This document shows, one piece after another, positions 15,993-25,328 of a DNA stretch of 64,000 nt. A model generated the notes under the pieces. The model made no database searches. It saw only the letters and a program-made list of their open reading frames with translations, and was not told the origin of the DNA. The position numbers and the translations under genes were made by a program. The DNA is from Lysobacter_L cavernae. GTDB taxonomy: Bacteria > Pseudomonadota > Gammaproteobacteria > Xanthomonadales > Xanthomonadaceae. The first letter of the stretch is position 1. The number at the start of each line of letters is the position of its first letter. Location of the stretch: NCBI RefSeq assembly GCF_042648505.1, contig NZ_JBHRXK010000008.1:62001-126000 (forward strand), read 5' to 3'.

Positions 15993-17260
15993 GCGGTTAC
16001 GTCCGAAGTCTTGCCGAGCGTGCGCGCGACGCATCGCTGGTGATGGCGGCACTCGATGGCGATTCCCGCCGGCGGCTGATCGAACGCATGGCACAACTGC
16101 TGGAACACCACGCCGCTGCATTGATCGCGGCGAACAGCGAAGACTTGGAGCGCGGCCGCGCCGCTGGCCTGGGTGCTGCCATGCTCGACCGGCTCAAGCT
16201 CGACGAGGCGCGTATCGCGGCAATGGCCACGGGCCTGCGCGAAGTCGCCGCACAGACCGATCCGCTGGGACAGGTGACCCGCCGCGAAGTACGCCCGAAC
16301 GGCGTCGTGATCGAACGCCAGCGCGTGCCGCTCGGCCTGATCGCGATGATCTACGAGGCCCGCCCCAACGTCACCGCCGATGCCGCGGCCCTGTGCCTGA
16401 AGGCCGGCAACGCAGTGCTGCTGCGCGGCGGCTCCGAGGCGCGCGCCAGCAATGCCGCCATCGCTGCATGCCTGCATCAGGCCTTGCGCGAGCAGGGGTT
16501 GCCAGATGCGGCCGTGTCACTCGTGGCCGACCCGGCACGCGAGCACGTGCTGGAACTGTTGCAACTGTCCGACCTGATCGACCTGGCGATCCCGCGCGGC
16601 GGCGAGAGCCTGATCCGCTTCGTCGCCGAACACGCGCGCGTGCCGGTGATCAAGCACTACAAGGGTGTGTGCCACCTTTACGTCGACCGCGCCGCCGATC
16701 CAGCCAAGGCGCTGGATCTGCTGATCGACGGCAAGGCTTCGCGCCCGGGTGTGTGCAACGCATTGGAGACGCTGCTGGTGCACCGCGATATCGCCGCAAC
16801 CTTCCTGCCGATGGCGCTGGCGCGACTGGCGCAGCGTGGCGTCGAGGTGCGCGGCTGCGAACGCACCCGCGTCCTCTCCGCTGACGTCAAGCCGGTCACC
16901 GACGCCGATTACGCTGCCGAATACCTCGACCTGATCCTGGCCGCACGCGTGGTCGACAGCCTCGATGAGGCGTTGGCGCACATCGCGCGCTACGGTTCCG
17001 ACCACACCGAAGTGATCGCCAGCGAGGACGCGGCGGCGGCCGAAGCCTTCGTGCGCGGCACCCGCAGCTCGGCGGTGATGGTCAACGCCTCCTCGCGCTT
17101 CAACGATGGCGGGCAGCTGGGGCTGGGGGCGGAGATCGGCATCTCGACCACGCGATTGCACGCCTATGGGCCGATGGGCGTGGAATCGCTGACCATCGAG
17201 CGGTTTGTGGTGCGTGGCGAAGGGCAGGTGCGTCACGCCGAGTCGCACATGCGCGATTGA
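15989..17260 (+). CDS. proA: Gamma-glutamyl phosphate reductase
   Basis: Reduces gamma-glutamyl phosphate to the semialdehyde. A 423-residue protein of the aldehyde-dehydrogenase fold, with catalytic Cys256 in GKASRPGVCNALETLLVH, the pocket IYEARPNVTADAAALCLKAG and the C-terminal GLGAEIGISTTRLHAYGPMG. It is translationally coupled to proB and is the last gene of the arginine/proline block. Confidence 0.96.
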   Translation: MSGYVRSLAERARDASLVMAALDGDSRRRLIERMAQLLEHHAAALIAANSEDLERGRAAGLGAAMLDRLKLDEARIAAMATGLREVAAQTDPLGQVTRREVRPNGVVIERQRVPLGLIAMIYEARPNVTADAAALCLKAGNAVLLRGGSEARASNAAIAACLHQALREQGLPDAAVSLVADPAREHVLELLQLSDLIDLAIPRGGESLIRFVAEHARVPVIKHYKGVCHLYVDRAADPAKALDLLIDGKASRPGVCNALETLLVHRDIAATFLPMALARLAQRGVEVRGCERTRVLSADVKPVTDADYAAEYLDLILAARVVDSLDEALAHIARYGSDHTEVIASEDAAAAEAFVRGTRSSAVMVNASSRFNDGGQLGLGAEIGISTTRLHAYGPMGVESLTIERFVVRGEGQVRHAESHMRD

Positions 17261-17269
17261 GGCAGGAGC

Positions 17270-18127
17270 TCAGTCGCTTTCGTCGACCAGTTGTTGCCAG
17301 CCCAACCAGGATTCGCCGGAGGCCAGTGTCACCGGCTCGATCACCGTGGCCGCTTCCACGCAGACAAAGTGTTCGTGCTCGCCAGGGCCCAGATCCGCCA
17401 TCGAGGCGGCCAGGGACGCGCCGGGATTCCAGACGACGGTGTCTTTGAAGCCACTCATGCGTACGCGTACGCGACCGTTGCGGCCATGCAGCACCGTTTC
17501 GTGCGGGCTGTCGGGGTAGATGCGATCGGTCTCCGTGTTGAACCGGATGCCTTCGCCCTGCGCCGGCATGGGTGTGTCACCACGGGTGCTGTCGAGATAG
17601 GGCGCGCGCTCCAGCCCTTCCAGCACCGTGCCCTCCAGTGAGTCCACGCGCAGGTACGTGTGCAAGGCTGTGGTGAACGTGGCGGCAGCGGTGTCCTCGT
17701 TGCGCACTTCCAGGCCCACGCGCAACGCCGAGGCCGACAGTGCAACGTGCAGTCTGGCGCGGAAACGGGTTGGCCAATGGCGTCGGGTATCGGCGCTGTC
17801 GCTCAATTCAAGCACGGCAGCGGGCTGGCCCAGTGCGGTGGCATCGATGCCGAGGAAGCGCCAATCGCTCAGGCGTGCGAACCCGTGTTTGGCAAGTGGC
17901 CCGCGTCCGCCGAATTGCGGAAACACCACCGGGATGCCGCCACGAATCGCGGTGCCCGTCGTCCACGTGGCGTTTGGACTGAGGTACAGGCGCTCGCGCC
18001 CCGGTACTGGCTGCCACGACGTGACCTGCGCGCCGTAGAGGCCGACCTGAGCGCGGGCGCCGTCGGAGGTGAGCAGGAGCAGGCTGTCGCGGCCGTGGTG
18101 CGGGAGGGGCTGGGCGGTCAATGGCAT
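17270..18127 (-). CDS. D-hexose-6-phosphate mutarotase (YeaD-type aldose 1-epimerase)
   Basis: A 285-residue galactose-mutarotase-fold protein. YeaD-family marks are YGAQVTSWQPV, RGGIPVVFPQFGGRGPLAKHGFAR (one active-site histidine), ALHTYLRVDSLEGTVLEGL (the other) and VVWNPGASLAASMADLGPGEHEHFVCVE with the catalytic glutamate. It would interconvert anomers of hexose 6-phosphates. The ATG at 18127 gives a normal length; extension to 18364 runs through the tRNA terminator and is rejected. It is convergent with proA, with 9 bases between the stops. Confidence 0.87.
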   Translation of the reverse strand: MPLTAQPLPHHGRDSLLLLTSDGARAQVGLYGAQVTSWQPVPGRERLYLSPNATWTTGTAIRGGIPVVFPQFGGRGPLAKHGFARLSDWRFLGIDATALGQPAAVLELSDSADTRRHWPTRFRARLHVALSASALRVGLEVRNEDTAAATFTTALHTYLRVDSLEGTVLEGLERAPYLDSTRGDTPMPAQGEGIRFNTETDRIYPDSPHETVLHGRNGRVRVRMSGFKDTVVWNPGASLAASMADLGPGEHEHFVCVEAATVIEPVTLASGESWLGWQQLVDESD

Positions 18128-18330
18128 GCGGATTGGGTCGATGGTGCGTGCGACTGGGGTACGGCACAGTGCCGCATCATGCCTCGAGCGGCACGGACTG
18201 GCATCCGTGTCTCGCGCAGTTGGCATGAAGTGATGGCGGTCGGCGTGCTTATGTACTTCGCCAATGGTGGCCTGACCTGGTGGCTCGGCTGAAAGCAGCG
18301 CGGGAAGGCAAACCATAGGCCAGGCCAACG

Positions 18331-18370
18331 AAAAAGGCCCTGAAAGCACGCGTCGCGCTTTCAAGGCCTT
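18331..18370 (-). terminator. Rho-independent terminator after tRNA-Pro
   Basis: On the minus strand AAGGCCTTGAAAGC pairs with GCTTTCAGGGCCTT (one mismatch) and is followed by a T run (A run at 18331-18335 on the plus strand). It begins 16 bases downstream of the tRNA. Confidence 0.85.
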
Positions 18371-18382
18371 ATCGGTTCCAGC

Positions 18383-18462
<80 letters not shown>

Positions 18463-18622
18463 ACTGCTGGGCCGCAAATTCTAGCCAGTCGCCCGGGTCC
18501 GAGCAAGGGGTGCAATGCAATTTCTTCATGCCGCTGGGGTCGCGACGGCCGCAACCGCTAAACTGGGACGGTTTTCCACCTGTTGCGGGCCGCCTCGCGC
18601 CCCGCCGTCATTGGAGTCCCGC

Positions 18623-20014
18623 TTGATCAAGCCGCGCACCCCACCCGGGGTCATGGAGCTGCTGCCCCCTGACCAGATCGCCTTCCAGCGCATGCTGGAC
18701 ACGATCCGCCGCAATTTCGAACGTTTCGGCTTCCTGCCGGTGGAAACGCCGGTGATGGAGCTGTCGGAGGTGCTGCTGACCAAGTCCGGCGGCGAGACCG
18801 AGCGCCAGGTCTATTTCGTCCAGTCCACCGGCGCCCTGGAAAAAGCGTCGCAAGGCGGCGACAGCACGCCGGAACTGGCCCTGCGCTTCGACCTGACCGT
18901 GCCGCTGGCGCGCTACGTCGCCGAGCACGAACACGAGCTGGCGTTTCCGTTCCGTCGCTACCAGATGCAGCGTGTCTACCGCGGCGAGCGCGCCCAGCGC
19001 GGCCGCTTCCGCGAGTTTTACCAGTGCGACATCGACGTGATCGGCAAGGATGCGCTGAGTGTGCGCTTCGATGCCGAACTGCCGGCGGTGATCCACGCGG
19101 TGTTCTCCGAGTTGGACATCGGTGCCTTCACCATCCAGCTCAACAACCGCAAGCTGATGCGCGGCTTCTTCGAGGCCCAGGGCGTGGCCGAAGGCGAGCT
19201 GCAGGCGTTGGTGCTGCGCGAGGTCGACAAGCTCGACAAGCGCGGCGAGGAGCACGTGCGCGAGACGCTGACCGGCGAGGGCTTCAACCTGTCCGCCGAG
19301 GCGGTTGCGACCATCCTCGACTTCGTCAAGATTCGCTCGACCTCGCATGACGATGCGTTGGCCAAACTCGATGCGCTTGGTGGCGGCAACGACGCCCTGC
19401 GCGAAGGCGTGGCCGAGTTGCGCGAGGTGCTGGAGCTGGTGCGCGCGCTGGGCGTGCCGGAGAGCGCCTACGCCTTGAATTTCTCGATCGCGCGCGGCCT
19501 GGACTACTACACCGGCACCGTCTACGAGACCACGCTGAACGACTTCCCGCAGATCGGCTCGATCTGCTCGGGCGGGCGCTACGAGAACCTGGCCAGCCAC
19601 TACACCAAGTCCAGGCTGCCTGGCGTCGGCATCTCGATCGGCCTGACCCGGCTGTTCTGGCAGTTGCGCGAGGCCGGATTGCTCGGCGGTGCGGTGGGCA
19701 GCACGGTGCAGGCCATGGTTGCGTTGATGGACGAGCAGTCGCTGCCCGATGCGCTGGAAATCGCACGACGGCTGCGCGCTGCCGGTATCAATACCGAAGT
19801 GCAGATGGAGGCACGCAAGATCGGGAAGCAGTTCCAGTACGCCTCGCGTGCCGGCATCCGCTTCGTGTTGCTGGCCGGCGACGACGAGAAGGCGCGCGGC
19901 GTGGTCGCGGTCAAGGACCTGGCCCGCGAGGAGCAGTTCGACGTGCCGCGCGAAGAGCTGGCCAGCACGTTGCGGGTCGAGCTGGAGCAGTCGCGCGCCT
20001 TGGCAGGGCGCTGA
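18623..20014 (+). CDS. hisS: Histidyl-tRNA synthetase
   Basis: Class II aminoacyl-tRNA synthetase of 463 residues. Motif 2 is visible as FRRYQMQRVYRGERAQRGRFREFYQCD, the histidine-specific loops as ALRFDLTVPLARYV and ARGLDYYTGTVYET, and motif 3 as LPGVGISIGLTRLFWQL. I chose the TTG at 18623 (MIKPRTPPGVMELLP), 6 bases after GGAG, because Xanthomonas HisS begins with the same residues; the longer frame from 18515 adds an unrelated segment. Confidence 0.95.
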   Translation: MIKPRTPPGVMELLPPDQIAFQRMLDTIRRNFERFGFLPVETPVMELSEVLLTKSGGETERQVYFVQSTGALEKASQGGDSTPELALRFDLTVPLARYVAEHEHELAFPFRRYQMQRVYRGERAQRGRFREFYQCDIDVIGKDALSVRFDAELPAVIHAVFSELDIGAFTIQLNNRKLMRGFFEAQGVAEGELQALVLREVDKLDKRGEEHVRETLTGEGFNLSAEAVATILDFVKIRSTSHDDALAKLDALGGGNDALREGVAELREVLELVRALGVPESAYALNFSIARGLDYYTGTVYETTLNDFPQIGSICSGGRYENLASHYTKSRLPGVGISIGLTRLFWQLREAGLLGGAVGSTVQAMVALMDEQSLPDALEIARRLRAAGINTEVQMEARKIGKQFQYASRAGIRFVLLAGDDEKARGVVAVKDLAREEQFDVPREELASTLRVELEQSRALAGR

Positions 20015-20107
20015 CGCGCCGCCGTCGTGATCAGACCGTCAGGGGAGTGCCTGCGCGCCGCCGCGTTGCAGGCCCAGGTGGTATGCAGTTATGAGGAATC
20101 GAAAGCA

Positions 20108-21991
20108 ATGAAACCGATCCAACTCGATGGCCGCTCGCTGACGCGGGCGCAGTTGGTGGACGTGGCCTACGGCGCGCAGGTCGGGCTCTCCACCGCGCAA
20201 TTGCCGGCAGTTGCGCGCGCGGCCGATTTCCTGGCTGAGCAGGTCCGCCGCGAGGAGCCCATCTACGGCGTCTCCACCGGCTTCGGCAGCAACGCCGATC
20301 GCCTGCTCGGCGCGCATCACCTGCGCGATCAGCTGCCCGGCGCCCGGCCGTCGTCGGAAACCCTGCACGAAGAGCTGCAGCGCAACCTGATCGTCACCCA
20401 CGCCGTGTGCGTCGGCGAGCCGTTCGCACCGGAGATCGTGCGCGCGATGCTGTGCATCCGTATCAACACGCTGATGCGTGGCCATTCCGGCATCCGTGTC
20501 GAGACCCTGCAGGCGCTGACGGCGATGCTCAACGCCGGCATCGTGCCGGTGGTGCCGCAGTTGGGTTCGGTCGGAGCCTCCGGCGACCTGGCGCCGTTGT
20601 CGCACCTGGCGATCGTTCTGCTGGGCGGCGGTGAAGCGTTCTATGGCGGTGAGCGCATCGCCGGTGGCGAGGCGTTGCAGCGCGCCGGCCTGGCGCCGGT
20701 GACGTTGTCCTACAAGGAAGGCCTGGCGCTGAACAACGGCACCGCGCAGATGCTGGCGTGCGGCGTGTTGGCACTGGCGCGGCTGGAGGAACTGCTCGAT
20801 ACCGCCGACCTCGCCGCGGCGATGACCATCGACGCCTTCGCCGGCCGTCTCGGTGCCTTTGCCGAGGAGGTGCACGCGCTGCGTCCGCACCCGGGCCAGG
20901 TGCAGACGGCCACCAACCTGCGCCGCCTGCTCGACGGCTCGACGCTGGCCGACATTCCCTACCACCTGGTGCCGAAGTTCCGCGCTTGGCAGCCGCAGAG
21001 CTGGGACACCCCGCAATCGCAGGCACTGCGCTTCGACATCGGCTGGGACTGGGTGCCGCTCAGCCAGCGCCACGGCCGCGAGAAGTTCTATACGCGCTTC
21101 CGTCCGTTCCGCGGCGGCAAGAAGCACCAGCCGCAGGACAGCTACTCGCTGCGTTGCATCCCACAGGTGCACGGTGCGGTGCGCGATGCCGTGGCACAGG
21201 CCGCGCGCGTGCTCGAGATCGAGCTCAACGCGCTGACCGACAACCCGATCGTGTTCCCCGATGCCAAGGCCGATTTCGTCGAGCAGCAGGTGATCTCGGC
21301 CGGCCACTTCCACGGCATGCCGCTGGCGCTGGCGATGAGCTATGTCAAGGCGGCGATCCCGGTGCTGGCCAGCATCTCCGAGCGCCGCCTCAACAAGCTG
21401 GTCGACCCGGCCACCAACGACGGTTTGCCCGGCTTCCTGATCGGTAACGAGGACGCGACCGAGTCCGGCCACATGATCGTGCAGTACACCGCCGCCGCCA
21501 TCGTCAATGATCTGGCCAGCCGCGCGCATCCGGCCTCGGTGTACTCGATACCGACCAGCGCCAACGCCGAGGATCATGTCTCGATGGGCGCCAACGAGGC
21601 GCGCCACGTGCTGGCGATGGCTGATGACCTCGGCAAGGTGTTGGCGCTGGAGCTGTACACCGCCGCGCAGGCACTGGACCTGCGTCGCGACATGATCAAT
21701 GCCGCGCGCGACCTGGCCGACCGCGCCGATGCGCGCGCGCTGGCGACGAAGGTGCAGGGCGGGCCGGTTGCCGATGCCGACTACGAGACCTTCATCGCCG
21801 AGGTGGAGGGCCTGCGCGCCGAGTTGTCGGCGGCCGAGGAGTTCCATCCCGGCCGCGCGGTCGCCGCCGCGCATGCGGCGATTCGTGCCGAGATTCCGTT
21901 TCTCGACCGTGATCGCGCGCTCGATGGCGAAGTCGCCACCGCAGTGCGACTGGTCCGCGACGGCGTGGTGCTGGCAGCGGCGCGCAGTTGA
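20108..21991 (+). CDS. HAL/PAL-family ammonia-lyase, enlarged, histidine ammonia-lyase-like
   Basis: A 627-residue aromatic amino acid lyase. The MIO-forming Ala157-Ser158-Gly159 triad sits in LGSVGASGDLAPLSHLAIVL, and the family segments IYGVSTGFG, KEGLALNNGTAQML, DSYSLRCIPQVHGA and TSANAEDHVSMGANEA are intact, so it should be an active lyase. It is well over 100 residues longer than typical HutH (about 510): roughly 50 extra lie between LLDGST (274) and DSYSLRC (344), with further additions near residues 65-85 and at the C-terminus. The usual substrate-selecting pair (Ser-His in HutH) is not conserved, and no other hut gene is near. Histidine is the default substrate; phenylalanine, tyrosine or another amino acid cannot be excluded. 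The ATG at 20108 follows GAGGAA. Confidence 0.75.
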   Translation: MKPIQLDGRSLTRAQLVDVAYGAQVGLSTAQLPAVARAADFLAEQVRREEPIYGVSTGFGSNADRLLGAHHLRDQLPGARPSSETLHEELQRNLIVTHAVCVGEPFAPEIVRAMLCIRINTLMRGHSGIRVETLQALTAMLNAGIVPVVPQLGSVGASGDLAPLSHLAIVLLGGGEAFYGGERIAGGEALQRAGLAPVTLSYKEGLALNNGTAQMLACGVLALARLEELLDTADLAAAMTIDAFAGRLGAFAEEVHALRPHPGQVQTATNLRRLLDGSTLADIPYHLVPKFRAWQPQSWDTPQSQALRFDIGWDWVPLSQRHGREKFYTRFRPFRGGKKHQPQDSYSLRCIPQVHGAVRDAVAQAARVLEIELNALTDNPIVFPDAKADFVEQQVISAGHFHGMPLALAMSYVKAAIPVLASISERRLNKLVDPATNDGLPGFLIGNEDATESGHMIVQYTAAAIVNDLASRAHPASVYSIPTSANAEDHVSMGANEARHVLAMADDLGKVLALELYTAAQALDLRRDMINAARDLADRADARALATKVQGGPVADADYETFIAEVEGLRAELSAAEEFHPGRAVAAAHAAIRAEIPFLDRDRALDGEVATAVRLVRDGVVLAAARS

Positions 21992-22008
21992 GCTGAGCCG
22001 GGCTGGCG

Positions 22009-23838
22009 TCAGGCCGGCTCCGCCTCGGAGGTGCGCACGCAGTCGCGGCCGTCGGCCTTGGCGCGGTACAGCGCCTGGTCGGCGAGCTGCAGCAGCGGGT
22101 CGATGCCGCTGCGGGTGACGGTGGTGATGGCGTGCACGCCGATGCTGGCGGTGATCACGATGCTGAGTTCGCCGCTGCGGCAGGGCAGGTCGCGCAGGTG
22201 CTGGCGCAGGTCCTCGGCCACCCGCGTCGCTGCTTTCATGTCCAGGCCAGGCAGTGCGACCACGAATTCCTCACCGCCGAAGCGCGCCAGCAGCGCTTCG
22301 TGCGCACGCAGCGCCTGGCCGAGCGTGCGCGCGGTCCAGCGCAGGCAGTCGTCACCGATCAGGTGGCCATGGCGGTCGTTGATCTGCTTGAAGTTGTCGA
22401 GGTCGATCATCAGCAGCGACAGCGGCCGCCCGTGCTCGCGCGCTTGTCGCAGCAGGGTCTCGAAGCCGTCGCGGAAGTAACTGCGGTTGTGCAGGCCGGT
22501 CAGGCCGTCACGCTGGCTGGATTCGCGCAGGCGCGCGTGCGCGTCCTCGAGTTGGCCGAGCGCGCTGCGCAGCTCGGCGGTGCGCTGCTCCACCTTGTGC
22601 TCCAGCAGGTCCCGGGACTCGCGCACGATCCGGTCGTTTTCGCTGCGCAGCGCCGCATAGCGCTGTCCCAGCGCGACCGACAGCAGCAGCATCTCCAGCG
22701 CCGAGCCGATCTGCACGCCGTACTCGGTGAAGAAGTTTTTCGGCAGCACGCCGAACGCAATCGCGGCGAACATCGCAGTGCCGAGCAGGAACATCGCCCA
22801 AGCCAGCAGGAACAGCCGCGCCGGCGCGTAGCCGCGGCGCAGCACGACGATCGAGACCGCCACGATCCAGGCGACGCTGAGCAGCACCGAGGTCGTCGTC
22901 ACCGGCGAGATGACGCGGTAGGGCAATGCGGCCGAGGCCAATGCAAGCAGGATGAAGAAGACGATCAGTGCCAGGCTGGTGCGGTCGCCCATGGGCCAGC
23001 GTTCGCGCAGTCCGAGGAACACCCGGGTGAACTGCTGCACGCCGATCTGCGACAGGCAGATCGACAGCGGCACCGACTTGTCGGCCAGCCATGGCAGGTC
23101 CGGCCACAGGTACTGGAAGCCCAGGCCGTTGAGCGTGAACAGCACCAGCCCGAATGCCGACAGGTGGAACAGGTACCAGGCGTAGCTGGCGTCGCGCAGG
23201 ATCAGCCACAGCGCCAGGTTGTAGAAAAACAGTGCCACCAGGATGCCGTAATACAGGCCGATGCCGAGCTGTGCGTCGCGCAGCATTTCGGCGAATGCGA
23301 TCGGGGTGTACAGCGTCAGCGGCACCTGCATCGAATTCTGGCTGTGCACGCGCATGAACACATCGACCGGGTGCGCGGCCGGCAGGTCGAGCCAGAAGTT
23401 CGGATGCCGGTAGGGCACGCTGCGGGTGCGGAACGGCAGGCTGTCGCCGCCGGTCTGGTGCACGACGTGGCCGTCGGGATAGCGGATGTAGAGGTCAATA
23501 CGATCGCTGAGGGCGAAGTTCTGCACCAGCAGCCAGCGCGGCTCGGCGTCGTTGTGGTTGATGATCCGCGTGTGGAACCAGAACGCGCCGGGCTGGAAGC
23601 CGAATTCGTTACGGCCGGCGGGCAGAGGGGCGAAGCGATCATGCTTTTGCCACTGGAGCGCCGTGTCGAGATCGGCCGTGGCGGACACGTCGTGGTAGTA
23701 ACGGGTGTACTGCGCCAGCGACTGCTGTGTGGCGTCGCGGTCGAGTTGCAACGTCGACTGTGCCTGTGCCGGCCCGGTGACGAGCAGCCACAGGCTCAAT
23801 GCACAGCACAGACAGAACCCGCCAACTCCCCGCTCCAT
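22009..23838 (-). CDS. Membrane diguanylate cyclase, 7TMR-DISM sensor with GGDEF domain
   Basis: A 609-residue inner-membrane protein expected to make cyclic di-GMP. It has a signal peptide (about 1-26, ending GPAQAQ), a periplasmic 7TMR-DISM extracellular domain with a jelly-roll pattern (FGFQPGAFWFHTRI to FMRVHSQNSMQVPL), seven hydrophobic helices (about 185-390), a short coiled coil (RSENDRIVRESRDLLEHKVE) and a C-terminal GGDEF domain with the active motif RFGGEEFVVALPG. An RxxD inhibitory site is not recognisable. The ATG at 23838 gives the signal peptide at the very N-terminus. It is divergent from the his operon. Confidence 0.9.
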   Translation of the reverse strand: MERGVGGFCLCCALSLWLLVTGPAQAQSTLQLDRDATQQSLAQYTRYYHDVSATADLDTALQWQKHDRFAPLPAGRNEFGFQPGAFWFHTRIINHNDAEPRWLLVQNFALSDRIDLYIRYPDGHVVHQTGGDSLPFRTRSVPYRHPNFWLDLPAAHPVDVFMRVHSQNSMQVPLTLYTPIAFAEMLRDAQLGIGLYYGILVALFFYNLALWLILRDASYAWYLFHLSAFGLVLFTLNGLGFQYLWPDLPWLADKSVPLSICLSQIGVQQFTRVFLGLRERWPMGDRTSLALIVFFILLALASAALPYRVISPVTTTSVLLSVAWIVAVSIVVLRRGYAPARLFLLAWAMFLLGTAMFAAIAFGVLPKNFFTEYGVQIGSALEMLLLSVALGQRYAALRSENDRIVRESRDLLEHKVEQRTAELRSALGQLEDAHARLRESSQRDGLTGLHNRSYFRDGFETLLRQAREHGRPLSLLMIDLDNFKQINDRHGHLIGDDCLRWTARTLGQALRAHEALLARFGGEEFVVALPGLDMKAATRVAEDLRQHLRDLPCRSGELSIVITASIGVHAITTVTRSGIDPLLQLADQALYRAKADGRDCVRTSEAEPA

Positions 23839-24020
23839 GCCTTCCCCTTCCGGTCGCCGGCCGACTCGGCCCTGTCGCCAGGGCGTCAGGCCGTGAGTGC
23901 TCCACGCCTGCGGCACATGTTTGCCACGGATTGCGTGAGTGGCGCGTCGCCGGAGGGCGACCGGTCGGTCTGCTTTCCTTAACGGCAGGGATGGGTGGAT
24001 GAGGCCGCCGTTGTACCGGG

Positions 24021-24050
24021 TTGACGCCCTGTCTGCGTTTCGAATAATGT
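24021..24050 (+). promoter_or_regulatory. Promoter of the histidine operon
   Basis: TTGACG (24021-24026) and TAATGT (24045-24050) with an 18-base spacer form a good sigma-70 promoter, 30 bases before the first gene of the operon. Confidence 0.65.
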
Positions 24051-24069
24051 ATTAACGCATTAATACATT
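24046..24069 (+). promoter_or_regulatory. 24-bp palindromic operator overlapping the his -10 box
   Basis: AATGTATTAA (24046-24055), spacer CGCA, then TTAATACATT (24060-24069) is a perfect inverted repeat with 10-bp arms. It is very AT-rich against its surroundings, covers the -10 box and the expected transcription start, and ends 11 bases before the gene for a TrpR-like protein. It is the obvious binding site for that protein (inference). Confidence 0.7.
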
Positions 24070-24080
24070 GGATATATGAA

Positions 24081-24398
24081 ATGAAGCGCCGTTCCGTAGA
24101 CAGCGATGGCCAGGAGGGGGCGATCGTGGGCCTGGCCGAGGCCCTGCTGGGCCTGCGCGGGGTTGACGAGGTCTGTGCCTTCCTCGAGGACCTGTGCACC
24201 CCGGCCGAGCTGGAGGCCATGACCGACCGCTGGCGCGTCGTGCCGCTGCTGGTCGAGGGCGTGCCGTACCGTGAGATCCATGACCGTACCCAGGTCAGCG
24301 TCACCACCATCGGCCGCGTCGCGCGCACGCTCGAACGCGGCGCCGGCGGATATGCCGCCGCCATCAGCAGTCGGCACGTGCCGGCTCGCACCGAGTAA
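24081..24398 (+). CDS. TrpR-like YerC/YecD-family regulator heading the his operon
   Basis: A 105-residue protein of the TrpR-related YerC/YecD family (Trp_repressor fold). The stretch LEDLCTPAELEAMTDRWRVV and the helix-turn-helix PYREIHDRTQVSVTTIGRVA match the family; the second helix SVTTIGRVAR would read DNA. In this lineage the gene precedes hisG, and I infer that it represses the operon in response to histidine, binding the palindrome just upstream. It ends 15 bases before hisG. The conserved DNA-binding half argues against a non-regulatory role. Confidence 0.85.
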   Translation: MKRRSVDSDGQEGAIVGLAEALLGLRGVDEVCAFLEDLCTPAELEAMTDRWRVVPLLVEGVPYREIHDRTQVSVTTIGRVARTLERGAGGYAAAISSRHVPARTE

Positions 24399-24413
24399 CC
24401 AGAGATCCCCGCC

Positions 24414-25328
24414 ATGAGTCCTCCCGCCAGCACGCCGGTCCGCGACCGCCTGCGTATCGCCATCCAGAAATCCGGCCGTCTGGCCGAGCCGGCGCGCGCG
24501 CTGCTGGCCTCGTGCGGTCTGAGCTGGCGCGAGAGCCGCGACCGCCTGTTCTGCTATGGCGAGAGCCTGCCGGTCGACCTGCTGCTGGTGCGCGACGACG
24601 ACATTCCCGGCCTGATCGCCGACGGCGTCTGCGACCTCGGCGTGGTCGGCCGCAACGTGCTTCTGGAGCAGGGCGGCGGGCGCGTCGGCAACGGCGCCGC
24701 GCCGGCATTCCGCGAATGGCGGGCGTTGGGTTTCGGCGGTTGCCGACTGGCCCTGGCGGTGCCCGATGCCTGGGACTGGCAAGGGCCGGAACAACTGACC
24801 GGCAAGCGCATCGCCACCAGCTACCCGGCGTTGCTGTCGCAGTGGTTGGCCGGGCAGGGCATCGCCGCCGAGGTCGTGCTGTTGTCGGGTTCGGTCGAGA
24901 TCGCGCCGCGGCTGGGCCAGGCCGAAGCGATCTGCGACCTGGTGTCGAGCGGCGCCACGTTGACCGCCAACCAGCTCAAGCCGGTGATGACCCTGCTCGA
25001 AAGCGAGGCGGTGCTGGCCGGCCCGGTCGAGACCCTCGACGCCGCGCGCGGCGAGCTCGCCGAGTTGCTGCTGCGTCGCCTCGATGGCGCCCTGCGCATC
25101 CGTCACAGCAAGCTGCTGTTGTTCCAGGCCTCGCGGCGGGTGCTGCCGGACCTGCTGCCGTTGCTGCCCGACGCCGAGGCGCCGACGGTGATGCAACTGG
25201 ACGGTGCCGACGATCTTGCACTGCAGGCCCTGTGCCACGGCGCGGTGACTTGGCAGCGGCTGGAAGACCTCAAGCGCGCCGGTGCACGCGGGCTGATGGT
25301 GCTGCCGGTGGAGGGCATGCTGGCATGA
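24414..25328 (+). CDS. hisG: ATP phosphoribosyltransferase, long form
   Basis: First, feedback-regulated step of histidine synthesis, joining ATP and PRPP. The 304-residue length and a C-terminal ACT-like HisG_C domain (about 225-304, PTVMQLDGADDLALQALCHGAV) show the long, self-sufficient form that needs no HisZ. The catalytic part has LRIAIQKSGRLAEPA and the PRPP loop ICDLVSSGATLTANQL. It overlaps hisD by 4 bases. Confidence 0.96.
   Translation: MSPPASTPVRDRLRIAIQKSGRLAEPARALLASCGLSWRESRDRLFCYGESLPVDLLLVRDDDIPGLIADGVCDLGVVGRNVLLEQGGGRVGNGAAPAFREWRALGFGGCRLALAVPDAWDWQGPEQLTGKRIATSYPALLSQWLAGQGIAAEVVLLSGSVEIAPRLGQAEAICDLVSSGATLTANQLKPVMTLLESEAVLAGPVETLDAARGELAELLLRRLDGALRIRHSKLLLFQASRRVLPDLLPLLPDAEAPTVMQLDGADDLALQALCHGAVTWQRLEDLKRAGARGLMVLPVEGMLA

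Noticed and set aside
18515..18622. Upstream extension of hisS
   Set aside because: The TTG at 18623 has GGAG at the right distance and gives the conserved family N-terminus.
22132..23982. A 616-codon open frame opposite the diguanylate cyclase
   Set aside because: It has Gln/Arg-rich shadow composition, and the opposite strand has a complete sensor-GGDEF protein.
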